DNA of 64,000 nt, from NCBI RefSeq assembly GCF_023217965.1, contig NZ_JALPSC010000001.1, positions 62,001-126,000 on the forward strand, given 5' to 3'. Below, piece after piece: positions 9,940 through 20,140 of this stretch. Both the position numbers and the translations under genes were made by a program. This DNA is from Prevotella sp. E13-27. GTDB taxonomy: Bacteria; Bacteroidota; Bacteroidia; Bacteroidales; Bacteroidaceae. Position 1 is the stretch's first letter. Every line of letters begins with the position of its first letter. Below the pieces are notes generated by a model. The model saw nothing but the letters and a program-made list of their open reading frames with translations, made no database searches and was not told where the DNA came from.

Positions 9940-11952
9940 TTATTTAATAATTACCTTTTTTCCATTATGCACATAGATGCCCTTTGTAGGCTGAGTAACG
10001 CGACGACCTTGCAGGTTGTAGACAACTTTCTCGCCTTCGGAAAGGGTTGGGGTGAGGTTCTTAATTCCTGTCGTTTCATCAGCAAATACCACATTCATGG
10101 AACGACCAAGAGCCGATGCACCATCGCTTATTTTCAAGAAAGCCTTGCCAGCAGCGATTTCTCCGCTGGTGATAGGGTTAAATTGTACAGTAGCACCGCC
10201 ATTTTCAGAAGTAAGAGCATATATTGTGTATGCAGGATCTGTGAATGCATCATATGCTGTAGCCGTGAAGAAAGCACCTGTCAGATGGCCTTTATCCGTT
10301 GAGGAACTACCCGCAGCAGGAATATCATAATTTGTATTAGGCGTTCCCTTCAAGATAACCCCCGTTCCCGCTGGCACATTGTTAACCTTAGTAAGTGTTA
10401 CAGTGCTGCTTTCGCAAGTGGCAGTGTATGCAGTCAGACCTTTGACGCCAGAAAAATCGAGGGCACAAGGCGTATAGAGCGTGGCCCAGCCTGTGCTACC
10501 GATACTTACTGACTGCTGGGTATAAACATGAATATAATTAATTCTTCCATAGTTGTTTGTGTAACTCGTGCAATAATAATACATTGTTCGCTCACTCTTT
10601 GATGCAGAAAGACTGATAGTTACATCTTTACTTCCGTTTGAAGCATTAAAATTCTGTAAAGTATTTGTACCATCTGTCAAAACCGAAGGTCTGTTGTTAG
10701 AAGCTGTTGCTTTGATTAATAGACCAATGGCCTTGTCTGCTGGAATCTTGAACTGAACAGTGCCTGCACCTGTTGAGGTATTACCTTCGCCATTCAAATC
10801 AATATAACCATTGCGAATCTGTGCTACACCACTGCCATAATAAATATTGTCCTTGGTGATTCCATTGTAATTTACACTCATCGTTGGCGTAGTAAAATCC
10901 CAAGAGGTATTACCAGTGATTGCGACAGTTGTATTGCCTTTAGGATAGAACTCTATGGTTTTGAAGCCTGGAGCTTTCTTGTCGTTATTCACACTAATAG
11001 CATAAATAAAATATTGCTTACCAGCCTCAACATCAAAAGCTGCCATATTTTCTGAACCATAGGATGCTGTATTATCTCCAGAGAACGATGCTACTTCAGA
11101 CGAGCCGTCGCTAACTTTGAGAGTCATCTGGGAGTAGTATTGAAGTTTCATAATCACTCTTCCCGCAACGCCAGCCTTGAAGCTAACCATATTTGCCCCT
11201 GCTGCTGTAGGTGTACTTGCAAGTGCAGTGGGTAAATAAACGTACGAATTGGAAACCTGCTTGATTCCGCTACCAAGATAGATGTTGTCAACAATCATTC
11301 CGTCGTATGTGGCAGCATAAGGGCGATTGGTAAAATCCCATTTTGTGTATTCACTAACCGCTGTCAGGCTTGTTGCCAAAGTATTGGTTAGAATGATTTT
11401 CCGTATCTGAAGGGGCCTGTCTGCTGTGGCGGTATTATATATATATGCCGTTACGGGAGCATTTGTACAATTGGTATATATACCATCCTGTAAACTATTG
11501 ACAGCTGCATTGTACTGGTAACGAAAAGTTGTTCCTGCCGAAATGTTAAAGCAGCTGCTGTAATTATTATTATAAGTCAACTGACCTGTCACCTTTAATG
11601 TATAGCCTGCAGGAACGACAACACTAAAATAGTCGTGAGAAGGAACATTGTCAGTTACAGTAGTACTCTTTGTACCAAAAGAGTACCCTTGACTTGCTGT
11701 GTAGGTAAACGCATTGGTCGCATGTATGGCTACAGCCTCAGAACTATTGTAGGCCGTCTCGTTTGATGCCGACGTTGTACCAGTTGTTGCATAATAATAG
11801 ACCGTAGCCTCAGCAGGCTTACTAATAGTGCTCCATCCTGAGGCGGTAAAGTCCCATGTGCGAGTGACTGCCTGTCCCCACGCAGAACTCACCCCCAGCA
11901 TCATTACTGCGGCGAGCAATAATCCTTTAAAAGTAGTTTTAAATTTCTTCAT
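9940..11952 (-). CDS. Large secreted protein with repeated WDF modules and type IX-like C-terminal tail
   Basis: About 670 residues from ATG 11952, chosen because a signal peptide (MKKFKTTFKGLLLAAVMMLG...AWGQ) starts there and the -7 box lies just upstream. Three related modules each open with (T/K/S)WDFT and continue with a YDG/YNG...DNIYxGSG pattern. They look like beta-sandwich carbohydrate-binding or adhesion modules. The end (VYNLQGRRV...KGIYVHNGKKVIIK) is the Prevotella-type tail that I read as a type IX secretion/sorting signal. The linker before it, LTPTLSEGE, is coded by a C-rich repeat also found between genes at 52901-53062. No catalytic motif is recognised. A role on xylan or pectin is inferred from neighbours only. 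Confidence 0.72.
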   Translation of the reverse strand: MKKFKTTFKGLLLAAVMMLGVSSAWGQAVTRTWDFTASGWSTISKPAEATVYYYATTGTTSASNETAYNSSEAVAIHATNAFTYTASQGYSFGTKSTTVTDNVPSHDYFSVVVPAGYTLKVTGQLTYNNNYSSCFNISAGTTFRYQYNAAVNSLQDGIYTNCTNAPVTAYIYNTATADRPLQIRKIILTNTLATSLTAVSEYTKWDFTNRPYAATYDGMIVDNIYLGSGIKQVSNSYVYLPTALASTPTAAGANMVSFKAGVAGRVIMKLQYYSQMTLKVSDGSSEVASFSGDNTASYGSENMAAFDVEAGKQYFIYAISVNNDKKAPGFKTIEFYPKGNTTVAITGNTSWDFTTPTMSVNYNGITKDNIYYGSGVAQIRNGYIDLNGEGNTSTGAGTVQFKIPADKAIGLLIKATASNNRPSVLTDGTNTLQNFNASNGSKDVTISLSASKSERTMYYYCTSYTNNYGRINYIHVYTQQSVSIGSTGWATLYTPCALDFSGVKGLTAYTATCESSTVTLTKVNNVPAGTGVILKGTPNTNYDIPAAGSSSTDKGHLTGAFFTATAYDAFTDPAYTIYALTSENGGATVQFNPITSGEIAAGKAFLKISDGASALGRSMNVVFADETTGIKNLTPTLSEGEKVVYNLQGRRVTQPTKGIYVHNGKKVIIK

Positions 11953-11985
11953 AATAGTTTTTAAATTAATTTTTTGATTTGATGG

Positions 11986-11993
11986 CAAAAGTA
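11986..11993 (-). promoter_or_regulatory. -7 box for the WDF-module protein
   Basis: TACTTTTG on the minus strand, 33 bases before the start codon, matches TAnnTTTG. It suggests separate transcription from the genes upstream. Confidence 0.55.
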
Positions 11994-12121
11994 GCGGAAA
12001 TAAGGGGTAGAAGCTACTGTACAAATGTTCATACGCTTGTACTATTGTTCAATTAGCCCAAAATTACATGAATAATTATATGGTCAATTCGTGGTAATTA
12101 CATGTCAAGTAATCACTATGA

Positions 12122-12310
12122 TTAATACTCATCGTCATCATCGTCCCACACAGAACGGGATTTGCGTGACAGGTACTCATCGGTAGTATCATCATCAATT
12201 GTAGTGCTCAGATTGCCAGTGCCAGACACACCATAGACGCTCGAACATATCATCTTTTCCGCAACAACATGAACAATAGTTATTGCAGGACTCAAATATA
12301 TCTTTTTCAT
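12122..12310 (-). CDS. Small MKKIY-type protein with acidic tail (62 aa)
   Basis: 62 residues, beginning MKKIYLSPAITIVHVVAEK and ending YLSRKSRSVWDDDDDEY. It is a paralogue in architecture of the 54-residue protein at 9760-9924. It starts 20 bases downstream of the 1377-residue SASA protein, again directly after a secreted protein with a type IX-like tail. The conserved N-terminus, variable middle and Arg/Trp/Asp tail look like a leader-core layout, but no modifying enzyme is nearby. Function unknown. Confidence 0.78.
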   Translation of the reverse strand: MKKIYLSPAITIVHVVAEKMICSSVYGVSGTGNLSTTIDDDTTDEYLSRKSRSVWDDDDDEY

Positions 12311-12330
12311 CGTAGTTTGTTTACTGATTC

Positions 12331-15300
12331 TTATTTCACCATGACTTTTCTCACAGTTCCATCGGTATCGACAACAATATTGATACCCTTCTTCAGTCCT
12401 GACTGCAACGTTCCGCTAACAGAATATATCATCAGAGCTTTCTTCGCCATGTCAGCATTATCTGTTGGAAGGGTGACAATGTCTGTCGTATCATCATATA
12501 AAAGACGGAAGGCACGGGCTTGCGTAACGGTGCCAAACTGCAGGTATGCTTTATACTGTGCAATGGAGGTACCTGTATATTTCTTGAAGCCTGCAGTATT
12601 GTCATCAATCTGCGCAAGCACATAGATGGGATCAGCGGCATTTGTATAATCATAGTCTGTCAAGGCAGCATCAGCAGTGCCCACGAGCAGGTTGTCAGAC
12701 CAAGTAGCAGCCGTCATCGACTTTTCGAAGCGGTAGAGTCCCTTTACGCTGTTGAACAGAAAGCCCTGCTTGGCAGGAATGATGCCACCGGCATCGACCT
12801 TGGTCAGCGTGATAGTGCCAGTATCCTCACCATCCTCATAGTCGCTGACATAATAAACGCATGCGTCATCGGGCACCACAGCAGGATAAGGTAGCGACAT
12901 CGAGCCCCATCCGATAGGGGTAACACGGTTATAGATAGAAGTATTGTCAGTGGGTACAAAACGCAAGGCAGCTACGTTACTAGTACTACCGCTTACATAG
13001 ACGAAGGTTCCTGCTGTCGTAGAAGTATAGCTCAATTCCTTCATATCGCTATCATCGGTGGTTGTTAGATCTGCAACTTTTGTTCCGTTGAAATAGAGAG
13101 AACCGGTACCACCGCCGCTTTTTAGCAAACTGAATTTACCAGGCACGGCGGCATTGATAGCGAAGTCGCAGGAGATGCTAGCACTGGCCGTCTGAGAATA
13201 TGTTGGCGTCACAACCGGACTAGCTCCATTACTGCGTGCCGTGCTAGTCACAGTGACGGATGTTCCGTCCGCGAACTGATAGATGCCGGCTCCTTGACTT
13301 CCACTTTTCCATGAGCGGTTGCTCGTAGCACCTTTTGTGTAATACATGCCATTATTACATCCTGTGGCCTTGCTGTAATCTGAGCTATATGATGAAGGAA
13401 AACCAAAGTTCTGACAAAGCCAAGTCGTCTCTTTCCATACCACCTCATCATTACCAAACTTCGTATAGACATCCACAAAATCGTATGCGACAGCTGATGG
13501 CGCAAGTTTCACGATGCTATAGGCAGCCATAGCATCACCAGCAGGCACGCTGAGGATGGCCTCTCCCTGATATACTTTTGTCTTGCCATCTGCCTTGTTA
13601 AACTGCGTACCATCAAAGATGTACTGCGCGTTGCCTGTCTCAGTATTGTTGGCCAAAGGCTTATCCCAAGCGAGCATGGGCTGCAGATAGTTCTCGGCAT
13701 CAACATCGCTTGTCTGCGTATTGTCAATAGTCATAGTGTAGGTCTCGCTGGCATCACCCTTCAGCAACACAGCTTCACCCTTACCAATAACAGTAGCTTC
13801 CACCTGTTTTGTGGCATCATCGTCGATGTCGCCTGCCTGCAAAGCATAAGCCTTCAGGCCCTCGGGCAACGTCAGTGGAGCCAGTGCCAGATTAGTGAAT
13901 ACCGCATAGCCGTCGCTGCTCATCGTAGCCTGACGAAGAGACGTCTTGTCCTCGGAGGGAACGAAACGGAAAGCGTAAACACGACTATTCTGTCTTCCTG
14001 AGAAATAGACAAAGGTACCTGGTTCTGTTGAAGTATATTTCAGCTCTACGGCTGTCGTTGAACTGCTATTGACAGTTACTGCTTTAGTTCCGTTGAAATA
14101 AATACGGTGTTCTATTTCTGTATCGTTGTTGGAGGCGACCAGCACATAGAATGTACCTGGATAGAGGGCATTGATAGCAAAATAGTCGCCAAAACTGCTA
14201 CCGGCTGCGGTCATCGTTGATGCTACTGTAGGATCAGACCACGGGTTAACATAGTCGTTGGTCAAGTTATAATGCTTGGTTACAGTTACAACTGTTTCGT
14301 CAGAGAACGACATATTGGTTGACGAAATAGTCCCAGTCTTGAAAGAGCGGTTGTTTGAATTTCCGGTACAGCAATACAGTCCATTATGCTCTACGAGTCT
14401 TGTTCCATCATATACGGGAACAGTCATGCTCTCCAGTGTCCATGTGCGGGCCTCGCCTACCACAACCTCGGTTCCGAAGTCATGGGCAGGAGCGGTTTCG
14501 GCGTCAGCCTCCGGCTCGTCAAAGGTCAGTTCGCTGTAGTCACACTGGGCGGCGCCGTTACTGATGGAGAGGTATGCCTTTCCGGCAGCCACGCTGACAG
14601 GTGTGCTCACTTTTGTGAATTTCTTGTTTGCAAAGGTGTAGTTTACGAAGTCCTCGCCTGAGGTTTCTTCAACGTCGCCAGTGGTCTGCTGTGCAGTCAT
14701 GGCGTTCTCGCCCTCGTAGTTCTGAGCTGTCCAGACGAAGGGCAGCTTATATTCTGTCGATGGGGCTCCCTGCAGTATGACACCTGTGTTCTTGTCCACT
14801 GCCAACAGCTGAGTCATCTCCACCATTGAGTTGCTCTCTGCTGATGGAGCCACAGCCCATGCTGTCAGTCCTGTAGGCAGTCCGAGGTTGGCACCAGTGA
14901 TGTTGCCGAAGGTGGCATAGCCGTCGGCATCAGTAGTAATGGTACGCTGTGCCGTGCGGTCGATAGTGGGTACGTATCGAGCACCCCAAAGTTTATAAGG
15001 GCTATTTGTCCATATATAATAAGTACCAGCCGAAGATGCCGTATATGTAACCTCGCGTATCGTATTAACCGTCTCACTTGTAGCAGTCTCGGTTGCCACA
15101 ATTTTTCCGTTAAAGATAAGAGACAGATGCTTGTCGACAGTTTCCAGAGCCACCTTTATTGTGAATGTTCCTGGATAGAGTACGTTCAGAGTAATACAGT
15201 TACCGCCACCATGCGAGGCGTTCCAGTCTGCACTGACAGCATTTTCGCCAATATTACTGCCCAAGTTACAACGCACATACGATGTGCTGCTTTGCACATA

Positions 15301-16464
15301 GCTGTCAGGATAGGTCAGTGTCTGTGCTGTCTGACCTGTATTATATTCGAATCTGCGCTGTGTACTGCCACCTCCGAATAAATACATACAGTCAACAATC
15401 TGCGAACCGGAATAGAACGATCCGCTCTGCTTGTCGAAATTCCATGTGAAGGTCTCACCCACAAACTCATCGGTTCCAAAGTCGGAATAGTCCACCTGTG
15501 CATACTCCACATCGAGTTTGTCGCCACTGATAACGCCCTCGTCCACCATGCGGTTGTAGAGACGTTTGCCGAAGAGCTCTGCCGAGGGAGCATCGAAGTG
15601 CTTCGCATCGCTGAGCATCGTCAGGTCGCGCAGGTCGATGACGTGGAAGTTGGCATCCTCATCCTCAAGGGTATAGAAAGCCTTCTCCACTGTTGAGTTG
15701 CAGAGTGAAGAGGCATGGGGAATAGTGCCACAGAAGAATGGCAGCTTGGCATACTTCGACTCGCCCGTCTTGGTTACGAGGTGGTTGCGCACGTATGCCA
15801 CCATTGCCTTCAGGTTGTTATAGTAAGAGCCTGCAGCGTTCTTGTCACTCTCACCCTGATGCCAGATAATGGCCTTGATGTCCACATCATCACCCTGATT
15901 ATTAATGGCATCAATGGCTGCATCGATATTGGCTATCCACGCCTTCAGCAGCGATTGTCCGGTATAGGTAGTAGCATCTTTTTCAAAGTTAGTACCGGCA
16001 ATACCTGTAGCAGCCAGGAAGGTGGGGTCAGCGCTCCAGTGGTAACCTGAACCGTAGCCACCAACGAAGGGCTTGTCGTTCACAGTTCCGCCGCTGTTGC
16101 TCACTGATGGGTCTATGCTCGTACCGCCGTAACTTGTCTTAGCAACATAGAAAGTCTCATTCAGAGCCTGTCCTATATAATAATAGGTTACAGCATCGTA
16201 GGCCCAACGGTCAGGCTGTCCTGTACCATTACTCGTAGGAAAATAAGGGTAGAACACACCTAAGCGCCCTTCGGAGTAAGGGGCATGGTATGACACCAGC
16301 GCATTTGTGTTAGCCGACTGCAGATAGCTGGGAAGAGTTTCTGCATAGAGTCGTCCGTCGGTGTTCGACTGTCCTCCTGTCAGGAACAGCTTCTTAGTAG
16401 CAGCTGAAGCGCTGATAGTCAGAAGCATTGAGAGAAGCACGGATAGTAGTTTCTTCATTTTCAT
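12331..16464 (-). CDS. Large secreted SASA/CE6-type esterase with three repeated beta modules and type IX-like tail
   Basis: About 1377 residues from ATG 16464 (a second ATG at 16458 is possible), with a signal peptide. The N-terminal third is a sialate O-acetylesterase/CE6-like domain with GGQSNTDGR (nucleophile Ser), IIWHQGESD and DAKHFDA (Asp-His), as in acetyl-xylan esterases. Three related modules follow, each starting with a TWxx segment and containing a (N/T)xRxF/W...K/G-x-G block and an AINALYPG/AVPG strand; they are probably binding modules. The C-terminus (IYSVSGTLQSGLKKGINIVVD...VMVK) resembles a type IX sorting tail. Predicted role: extracellular deacetylation of xylan or pectin. 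Confidence 0.82.
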   Translation of the reverse strand: MKMKKLLSVLLSMLLTISASAATKKLFLTGGQSNTDGRLYAETLPSYLQSANTNALVSYHAPYSEGRLGVFYPYFPTSNGTGQPDRWAYDAVTYYYIGQALNETFYVAKTSYGGTSIDPSVSNSGGTVNDKPFVGGYGSGYHWSADPTFLAATGIAGTNFEKDATTYTGQSLLKAWIANIDAAIDAINNQGDDVDIKAIIWHQGESDKNAAGSYYNNLKAMVAYVRNHLVTKTGESKYAKLPFFCGTIPHASSLCNSTVEKAFYTLEDEDANFHVIDLRDLTMLSDAKHFDAPSAELFGKRLYNRMVDEGVISGDKLDVEYAQVDYSDFGTDEFVGETFTWNFDKQSGSFYSGSQIVDCMYLFGGGSTQRRFEYNTGQTAQTLTYPDSYVQSSTSYVRCNLGSNIGENAVSADWNASHGGGNCITLNVLYPGTFTIKVALETVDKHLSLIFNGKIVATETATSETVNTIREVTYTASSAGTYYIWTNSPYKLWGARYVPTIDRTAQRTITTDADGYATFGNITGANLGLPTGLTAWAVAPSAESNSMVEMTQLLAVDKNTGVILQGAPSTEYKLPFVWTAQNYEGENAMTAQQTTGDVEETSGEDFVNYTFANKKFTKVSTPVSVAAGKAYLSISNGAAQCDYSELTFDEPEADAETAPAHDFGTEVVVGEARTWTLESMTVPVYDGTRLVEHNGLYCCTGNSNNRSFKTGTISSTNMSFSDETVVTVTKHYNLTNDYVNPWSDPTVASTMTAAGSSFGDYFAINALYPGTFYVLVASNNDTEIEHRIYFNGTKAVTVNSSSTTAVELKYTSTEPGTFVYFSGRQNSRVYAFRFVPSEDKTSLRQATMSSDGYAVFTNLALAPLTLPEGLKAYALQAGDIDDDATKQVEATVIGKGEAVLLKGDASETYTMTIDNTQTSDVDAENYLQPMLAWDKPLANNTETGNAQYIFDGTQFNKADGKTKVYQGEAILSVPAGDAMAAYSIVKLAPSAVAYDFVDVYTKFGNDEVVWKETTWLCQNFGFPSSYSSDYSKATGCNNGMYYTKGATSNRSWKSGSQGAGIYQFADGTSVTVTSTARSNGASPVVTPTYSQTASASISCDFAINAAVPGKFSLLKSGGGTGSLYFNGTKVADLTTTDDSDMKELSYTSTTAGTFVYVSGSTSNVAALRFVPTDNTSIYNRVTPIGWGSMSLPYPAVVPDDACVYYVSDYEDGEDTGTITLTKVDAGGIIPAKQGFLFNSVKGLYRFEKSMTAATWSDNLLVGTADAALTDYDYTNAADPIYVLAQIDDNTAGFKKYTGTSIAQYKAYLQFGTVTQARAFRLLYDDTTDIVTLPTDNADMAKKALMIYSVSGTLQSGLKKGINIVVDTDGTVRKVMVK

Positions 16465-16494
16465 ATGTTTTAGCAGATTAGTTCGTTCTGGCAG

Positions 16495-16502
16495 CAAAAG
16501 TA
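16495..16502 (-). promoter_or_regulatory. -7 box for the large SASA protein
   Basis: TACTTTTG on the minus strand, about 30 bases before the start codon. Confidence 0.55.
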
Positions 16503-16565
16503 GAACAAACGAGCAGCCAAGACATAGAAAAATCGTTCAGATAACAGGAAAAATGTGCAAATAAA

Positions 16566-17429
16566 CTATTTGACTATTTTCTTTTTCAGCATTAGGCCAA
16601 AAACTCGCTGACCAAGCGTCTGCGCTCCTTCAGCATCGAAGTGCAGGCGGTCACGCTGAAGAGAAAGGCCTTCAGCCTCAACAACATAGAAATGCTTGTC
16701 TTCCTCAGCCAACCTGTGTAGTGCATCGACAACCTCCTGCCGGCGCATACGACTGCCTTTGGCAAAGGTTCCACATACCACAGGCAACTTTGCATAGCGC
16801 TTACGACCCGTGATGCTTACCAGATGCTGACGCACATGAGCAATAACAGCCTTAAGATTCTCGTAATAATTGGAAGGTGCCTCACAGTCGCTCTCGCCTT
16901 GATGCCAGATAAGACACTTTATGTCTGAAGTCTGAGAGCTGAGGGTTGAGAGACAGTCATCAATCTGACGTTCAAAAGCCAATAGCAACGACTTGCCACC
17001 ATGACTGGCAGAGGTGGTGTGATTCAAGAAAGCCGTGTCAGCACTCCAATAGAGCCTGTGAGTACTACGTTTACACAAAGTGTCAATAGCCGTTCCGCCA
17101 TCAGTATGCTTAATAACATAGAAAGGTTTCTGCCACAGCTCTTCCAACTTCTTATAGACCACAGCGTCAAAGCCCCAACTTGCCTCAATCTTCGGTTTCG
17201 CCACACGAGGCGAGAAAGGCGAAAACTGTCCAGAAGCCGTTTCAAAATCACCACTGCCATAGCTCCACTGGCAATATTGATAGGAGTTGTAGGCATTGGG
17301 CAATTCTGATAATGGCACACGTCCGTCGGCATTGGATTGTCCTGCAACAAGAATAACAGGAACACGCTTACGCGCCGTACAAACAGTTACGATGCTGAGC
17401 AGCAGGCAGAAAAGGAGTAATCGTCTCAT
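16566..17429 (-). CDS. SASA/CE6-type carbohydrate O-acetylesterase
   Basis: 287 residues from ATG 17429, where a signal peptide (MRRLLLFCLLLSIVTVCTA) begins. The longer open frame upstream lies inside the preceding gene. Motifs are ILVAGQSNADGR (nucleophile Ser), LIWHQGESDC and DRLHFDAEG. It is a single-domain relative of the N-terminal domain of the next gene downstream. Its ATG shares one base with the TAA stop of the upstream triple-domain esterase (TAATG), so the two are translationally coupled. A loop (LSTLSSQTSDIK) is coded by a CTCAxCTCTCAG simple repeat. Predicted role: periplasmic deacetylation of xylo-oligosaccharides. Confidence 0.85.
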   Translation of the reverse strand: MRRLLLFCLLLSIVTVCTARKRVPVILVAGQSNADGRVPLSELPNAYNSYQYCQWSYGSGDFETASGQFSPFSPRVAKPKIEASWGFDAVVYKKLEELWQKPFYVIKHTDGGTAIDTLCKRSTHRLYWSADTAFLNHTTSASHGGKSLLLAFERQIDDCLSTLSSQTSDIKCLIWHQGESDCEAPSNYYENLKAVIAHVRQHLVSITGRKRYAKLPVVCGTFAKGSRMRRQEVVDALHRLAEEDKHFYVVEAEGLSLQRDRLHFDAEGAQTLGQRVFGLMLKKKIVK

Positions 17430-20101
17430 TATTTTATATGTTGCAACAGGAACTGCTCGGCCACGGGTAGAAAGAGGTCGTGGCCATTGGCATTGAGGTG
17501 AGCGGTATCCGTACCCTTGCCGCCCTGGAAGTACTTCTTGCGGAAATCGAAGCTGTCGGACTCGATATTGCTGTCGCGTGAAGCGTCGAACACGGGAACA
17601 TCGTACTTGGCGCATACCTCCTTGATGGCTTCGATGGTGCGCTGGCGGGGACTACCTGCAAAGTTCTCGCAACGCCATGGAGTGATGAAGAATATCTGTC
17701 CGTTAGGATACTTCTTACGCATGCCGCTGAGCATCACAGACAGTCGCTCCTTGAACAGGTCGACACCGATGCTGTCCAATCGTCCCTGGCTGGCATCATT
17801 ATGTCCGGCAATGATGACGATATAGTCTAGCGAGTCGTTCATAGAAGCGTAGCGCTTATACATGCCCGTTCCCCACTGCTTGAGGTCAAGGGCTATGCAG
17901 TTGCCGTTCTTGCCGTAGTTGTAATACTGCATACCATATTTTTGAGCGAACTTATAGTGCCACGTGTTCTCAATCTTGTCACGGTGGTTGCGCACGTAGC
18001 TGTCGCCGATGATACCAATCTTCTTGCCATGCAAAGAGGAACGGTCGAGATGGGTCTGGATGAAGCGTAATGACTCAGCCTGACTAGATGGGAAACGCCA
18101 GTGACCGCTGGACGGCGTGATGTCGCACTGCTTCTCACACGTCATTGCGTTCCATGCTGCCCATACGGAAGTCGGGGAACAGGTTTCGTCGTTGTAGCCC
18201 CACGACATAAAGGTGGGCACTTTGAGACGGCTGGCGAAGTTGACAACGTCGAAATACTGCAAGGTAGACTCTGCAGTGAGTGTATCGATGTCAATGCGCC
18301 CGTCCTTATAGAACCCGGAGAAGAACTTCGGCCACCCACCGGCACGCTGGTGACGGAAGCCCAGCAGATCGCAGAGTGCAGGATAGAAGGGTACGCAGAT
18401 GGTAGCCTTCTCATTGAGGGCTGCCGTTACAATGGTCAGTGCACCACCTTGTGAACCGCCTGTCACGATGGCATTGCGACCATCCCACTCTGGCAGCGAG
18501 CATAGGAAGTCGAGGGCGCGGACACAGCCGACGTAGACATCCTTATAATAATAAGTGTCTTTCGACTGCATGCCACGGTGCATATATCCGTCGCATTTCT
18601 TTTGACGCATGACATTATATGCATCGTCAGGAATGCGTGGGTCGTTGTCGTGAATCTCTATTTTCAGATAGATCATACCCTCTTTAGGGAAGTAGTCATC
18701 GGGATTGACCTTGGTGCTGCCGGCACCGGGAGGGCACAGTACGACGGGATGCTTCTTGCCGTCGCGAGGTTGGGCGAGCATGCCATAGAGCCACTTGTCC
18801 TTACCGACACGCAGACGGACCAGACGGGTAAGGAACTTCTCGCTGGTGGCGTTGGGAACACTGTAATATTCAGGTTCGAAGTCAACCTTACGTGCCTCAC
18901 TGACCGCCTTTGTCCAGAACTTGTCGAAGTCAGCGGGCTGGGGCGTGAGTGTGCGGATCTGTTCTGGAGCGAAACCTACCTTTACGAGGTCGCCATAGCG
19001 CTTGCCATCGACATAGAACTCATACTGGCAGGCCAGGAAGCCAGGCTCTTGCATGGTGCCCATGGGAATAACGACCTCTCCATGCTTGAAGCTGACAGAC
19101 TCGAACTTCTCAGGCAGGAACATCTCCTTTCCGGTTTTGTATAGCAGTGCTACATCATGGAGGGGAACACCACCGATGCGAGCAGTGATACGCAGTGAAG
19201 CCTGTTCGCCGACTTTATAGTGGCTGTCGGCATGGCTTGGCATGGCGATAAACTCCAAATATTGCTTGCGGGGATTGCCAGTCTCTTTGCTAAAGGTGGC
19301 TTGTGAGGGCGTGGCTTTGTTGATGACGGGCAGGATGGCCTTACCCCAGTATGCAGCCAATTGCTTGGCACCCTGCTCGTTGGGATGAAGCCAGTAGGAC
19401 TTGCCTCGTGCATCTTTCTCTTCGAAGACGTCACTCTTATAATGGCTCTTGAAGTAACCATAAGCCTCATGGTCACCAATATGTACCTGTCCAGCCTTGC
19501 AACGTGCCACAATCTTGACAAAGCAGTCGTAATAGGTGTCAAGGAGTTTCAGACTCTTCTTAGAAGCAATGGAGCCTCCCTTTGTCTGGTAGTCGGGATA
19601 GTACCAGATAGGTTTGTTGAGCACCACATGGGCATCTGGCCAAAGCGTCAGCAACGAGTCTATTATGGCGCAGAGGTTCTTGACATAATTGCCTGGGGTG
19701 GTGTGTGAATTATGCTTACGCTCTACACTATCATTGGTACCCAGCATTATGCTGAACACAAGGGGCAGTCCCGGATGTGCTTTTACCAGTTGGTTCGCAC
19801 GACTGACGATGTCGCTGAAGAATGTCTTGTCGCCGGCAGGAATGACGTCAGCAGCATTGGGAAGAAAATGATATGTCGTTCGGCCTGAGCGACCGCCGTT
19901 GCTGATATACACGGTGTCTATACCCTCTTGCTGCGACAGCCACAGCCCGCACTGAACAGGTGGTGCCGTCACGTCACGATTCTTATGCAAAGCACCATAG
20001 GTAATGCTGTTGCCTATAAACACGATGTTGGCACTCTGCTGTGCATAACTGAGTGATATATTGCCAATGATGAAGAATAATCCTAACAGTAACCTTTTCA
20101 T
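17429..20101 (-). CDS. Triple-domain esterase: SGNH - CE7-like acetyl xylan esterase - SGNH
   Basis: 890 residues with a signal peptide. The N-terminal SGNH/GDSL domain (about 20-265) has IGNSITYG, LGTNDS and LHPNEQG. The central alpha/beta-hydrolase (about 380-660) resembles the CE7 acetyl-xylan esterase family, with nucleophile Ser near 550 in GGSQGG and the RHQRAGGWP segment. A second SGNH domain (about 690-888) has IGDSYVRN, AGHNDAS and DTAHLNANGH. All three catalytic sets look complete. It lies between GH115 and a SASA esterase, fitting removal of acetyl (and possibly other acyl) groups from glucuronoxylan before debranching. Three esterase domains in one chain is unusual. Confidence 0.85.
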   Translation of the reverse strand: MKRLLLGLFFIIGNISLSYAQQSANIVFIGNSITYGALHKNRDVTAPPVQCGLWLSQQEGIDTVYISNGGRSGRTTYHFLPNAADVIPAGDKTFFSDIVSRANQLVKAHPGLPLVFSIMLGTNDSVERKHNSHTTPGNYVKNLCAIIDSLLTLWPDAHVVLNKPIWYYPDYQTKGGSIASKKSLKLLDTYYDCFVKIVARCKAGQVHIGDHEAYGYFKSHYKSDVFEEKDARGKSYWLHPNEQGAKQLAAYWGKAILPVINKATPSQATFSKETGNPRKQYLEFIAMPSHADSHYKVGEQASLRITARIGGVPLHDVALLYKTGKEMFLPEKFESVSFKHGEVVIPMGTMQEPGFLACQYEFYVDGKRYGDLVKVGFAPEQIRTLTPQPADFDKFWTKAVSEARKVDFEPEYYSVPNATSEKFLTRLVRLRVGKDKWLYGMLAQPRDGKKHPVVLCPPGAGSTKVNPDDYFPKEGMIYLKIEIHDNDPRIPDDAYNVMRQKKCDGYMHRGMQSKDTYYYKDVYVGCVRALDFLCSLPEWDGRNAIVTGGSQGGALTIVTAALNEKATICVPFYPALCDLLGFRHQRAGGWPKFFSGFYKDGRIDIDTLTAESTLQYFDVVNFASRLKVPTFMSWGYNDETCSPTSVWAAWNAMTCEKQCDITPSSGHWRFPSSQAESLRFIQTHLDRSSLHGKKIGIIGDSYVRNHRDKIENTWHYKFAQKYGMQYYNYGKNGNCIALDLKQWGTGMYKRYASMNDSLDYIVIIAGHNDASQGRLDSIGVDLFKERLSVMLSGMRKKYPNGQIFFITPWRCENFAGSPRQRTIEAIKEVCAKYDVPVFDASRDSNIESDSFDFRKKYFQGGKGTDTAHLNANGHDLFLPVAEQFLLQHIK

Positions 20102-20140
20102 ATTCTTGTCTCCTCGTCTTCTTGTCTTCTTGTTTTCTCG

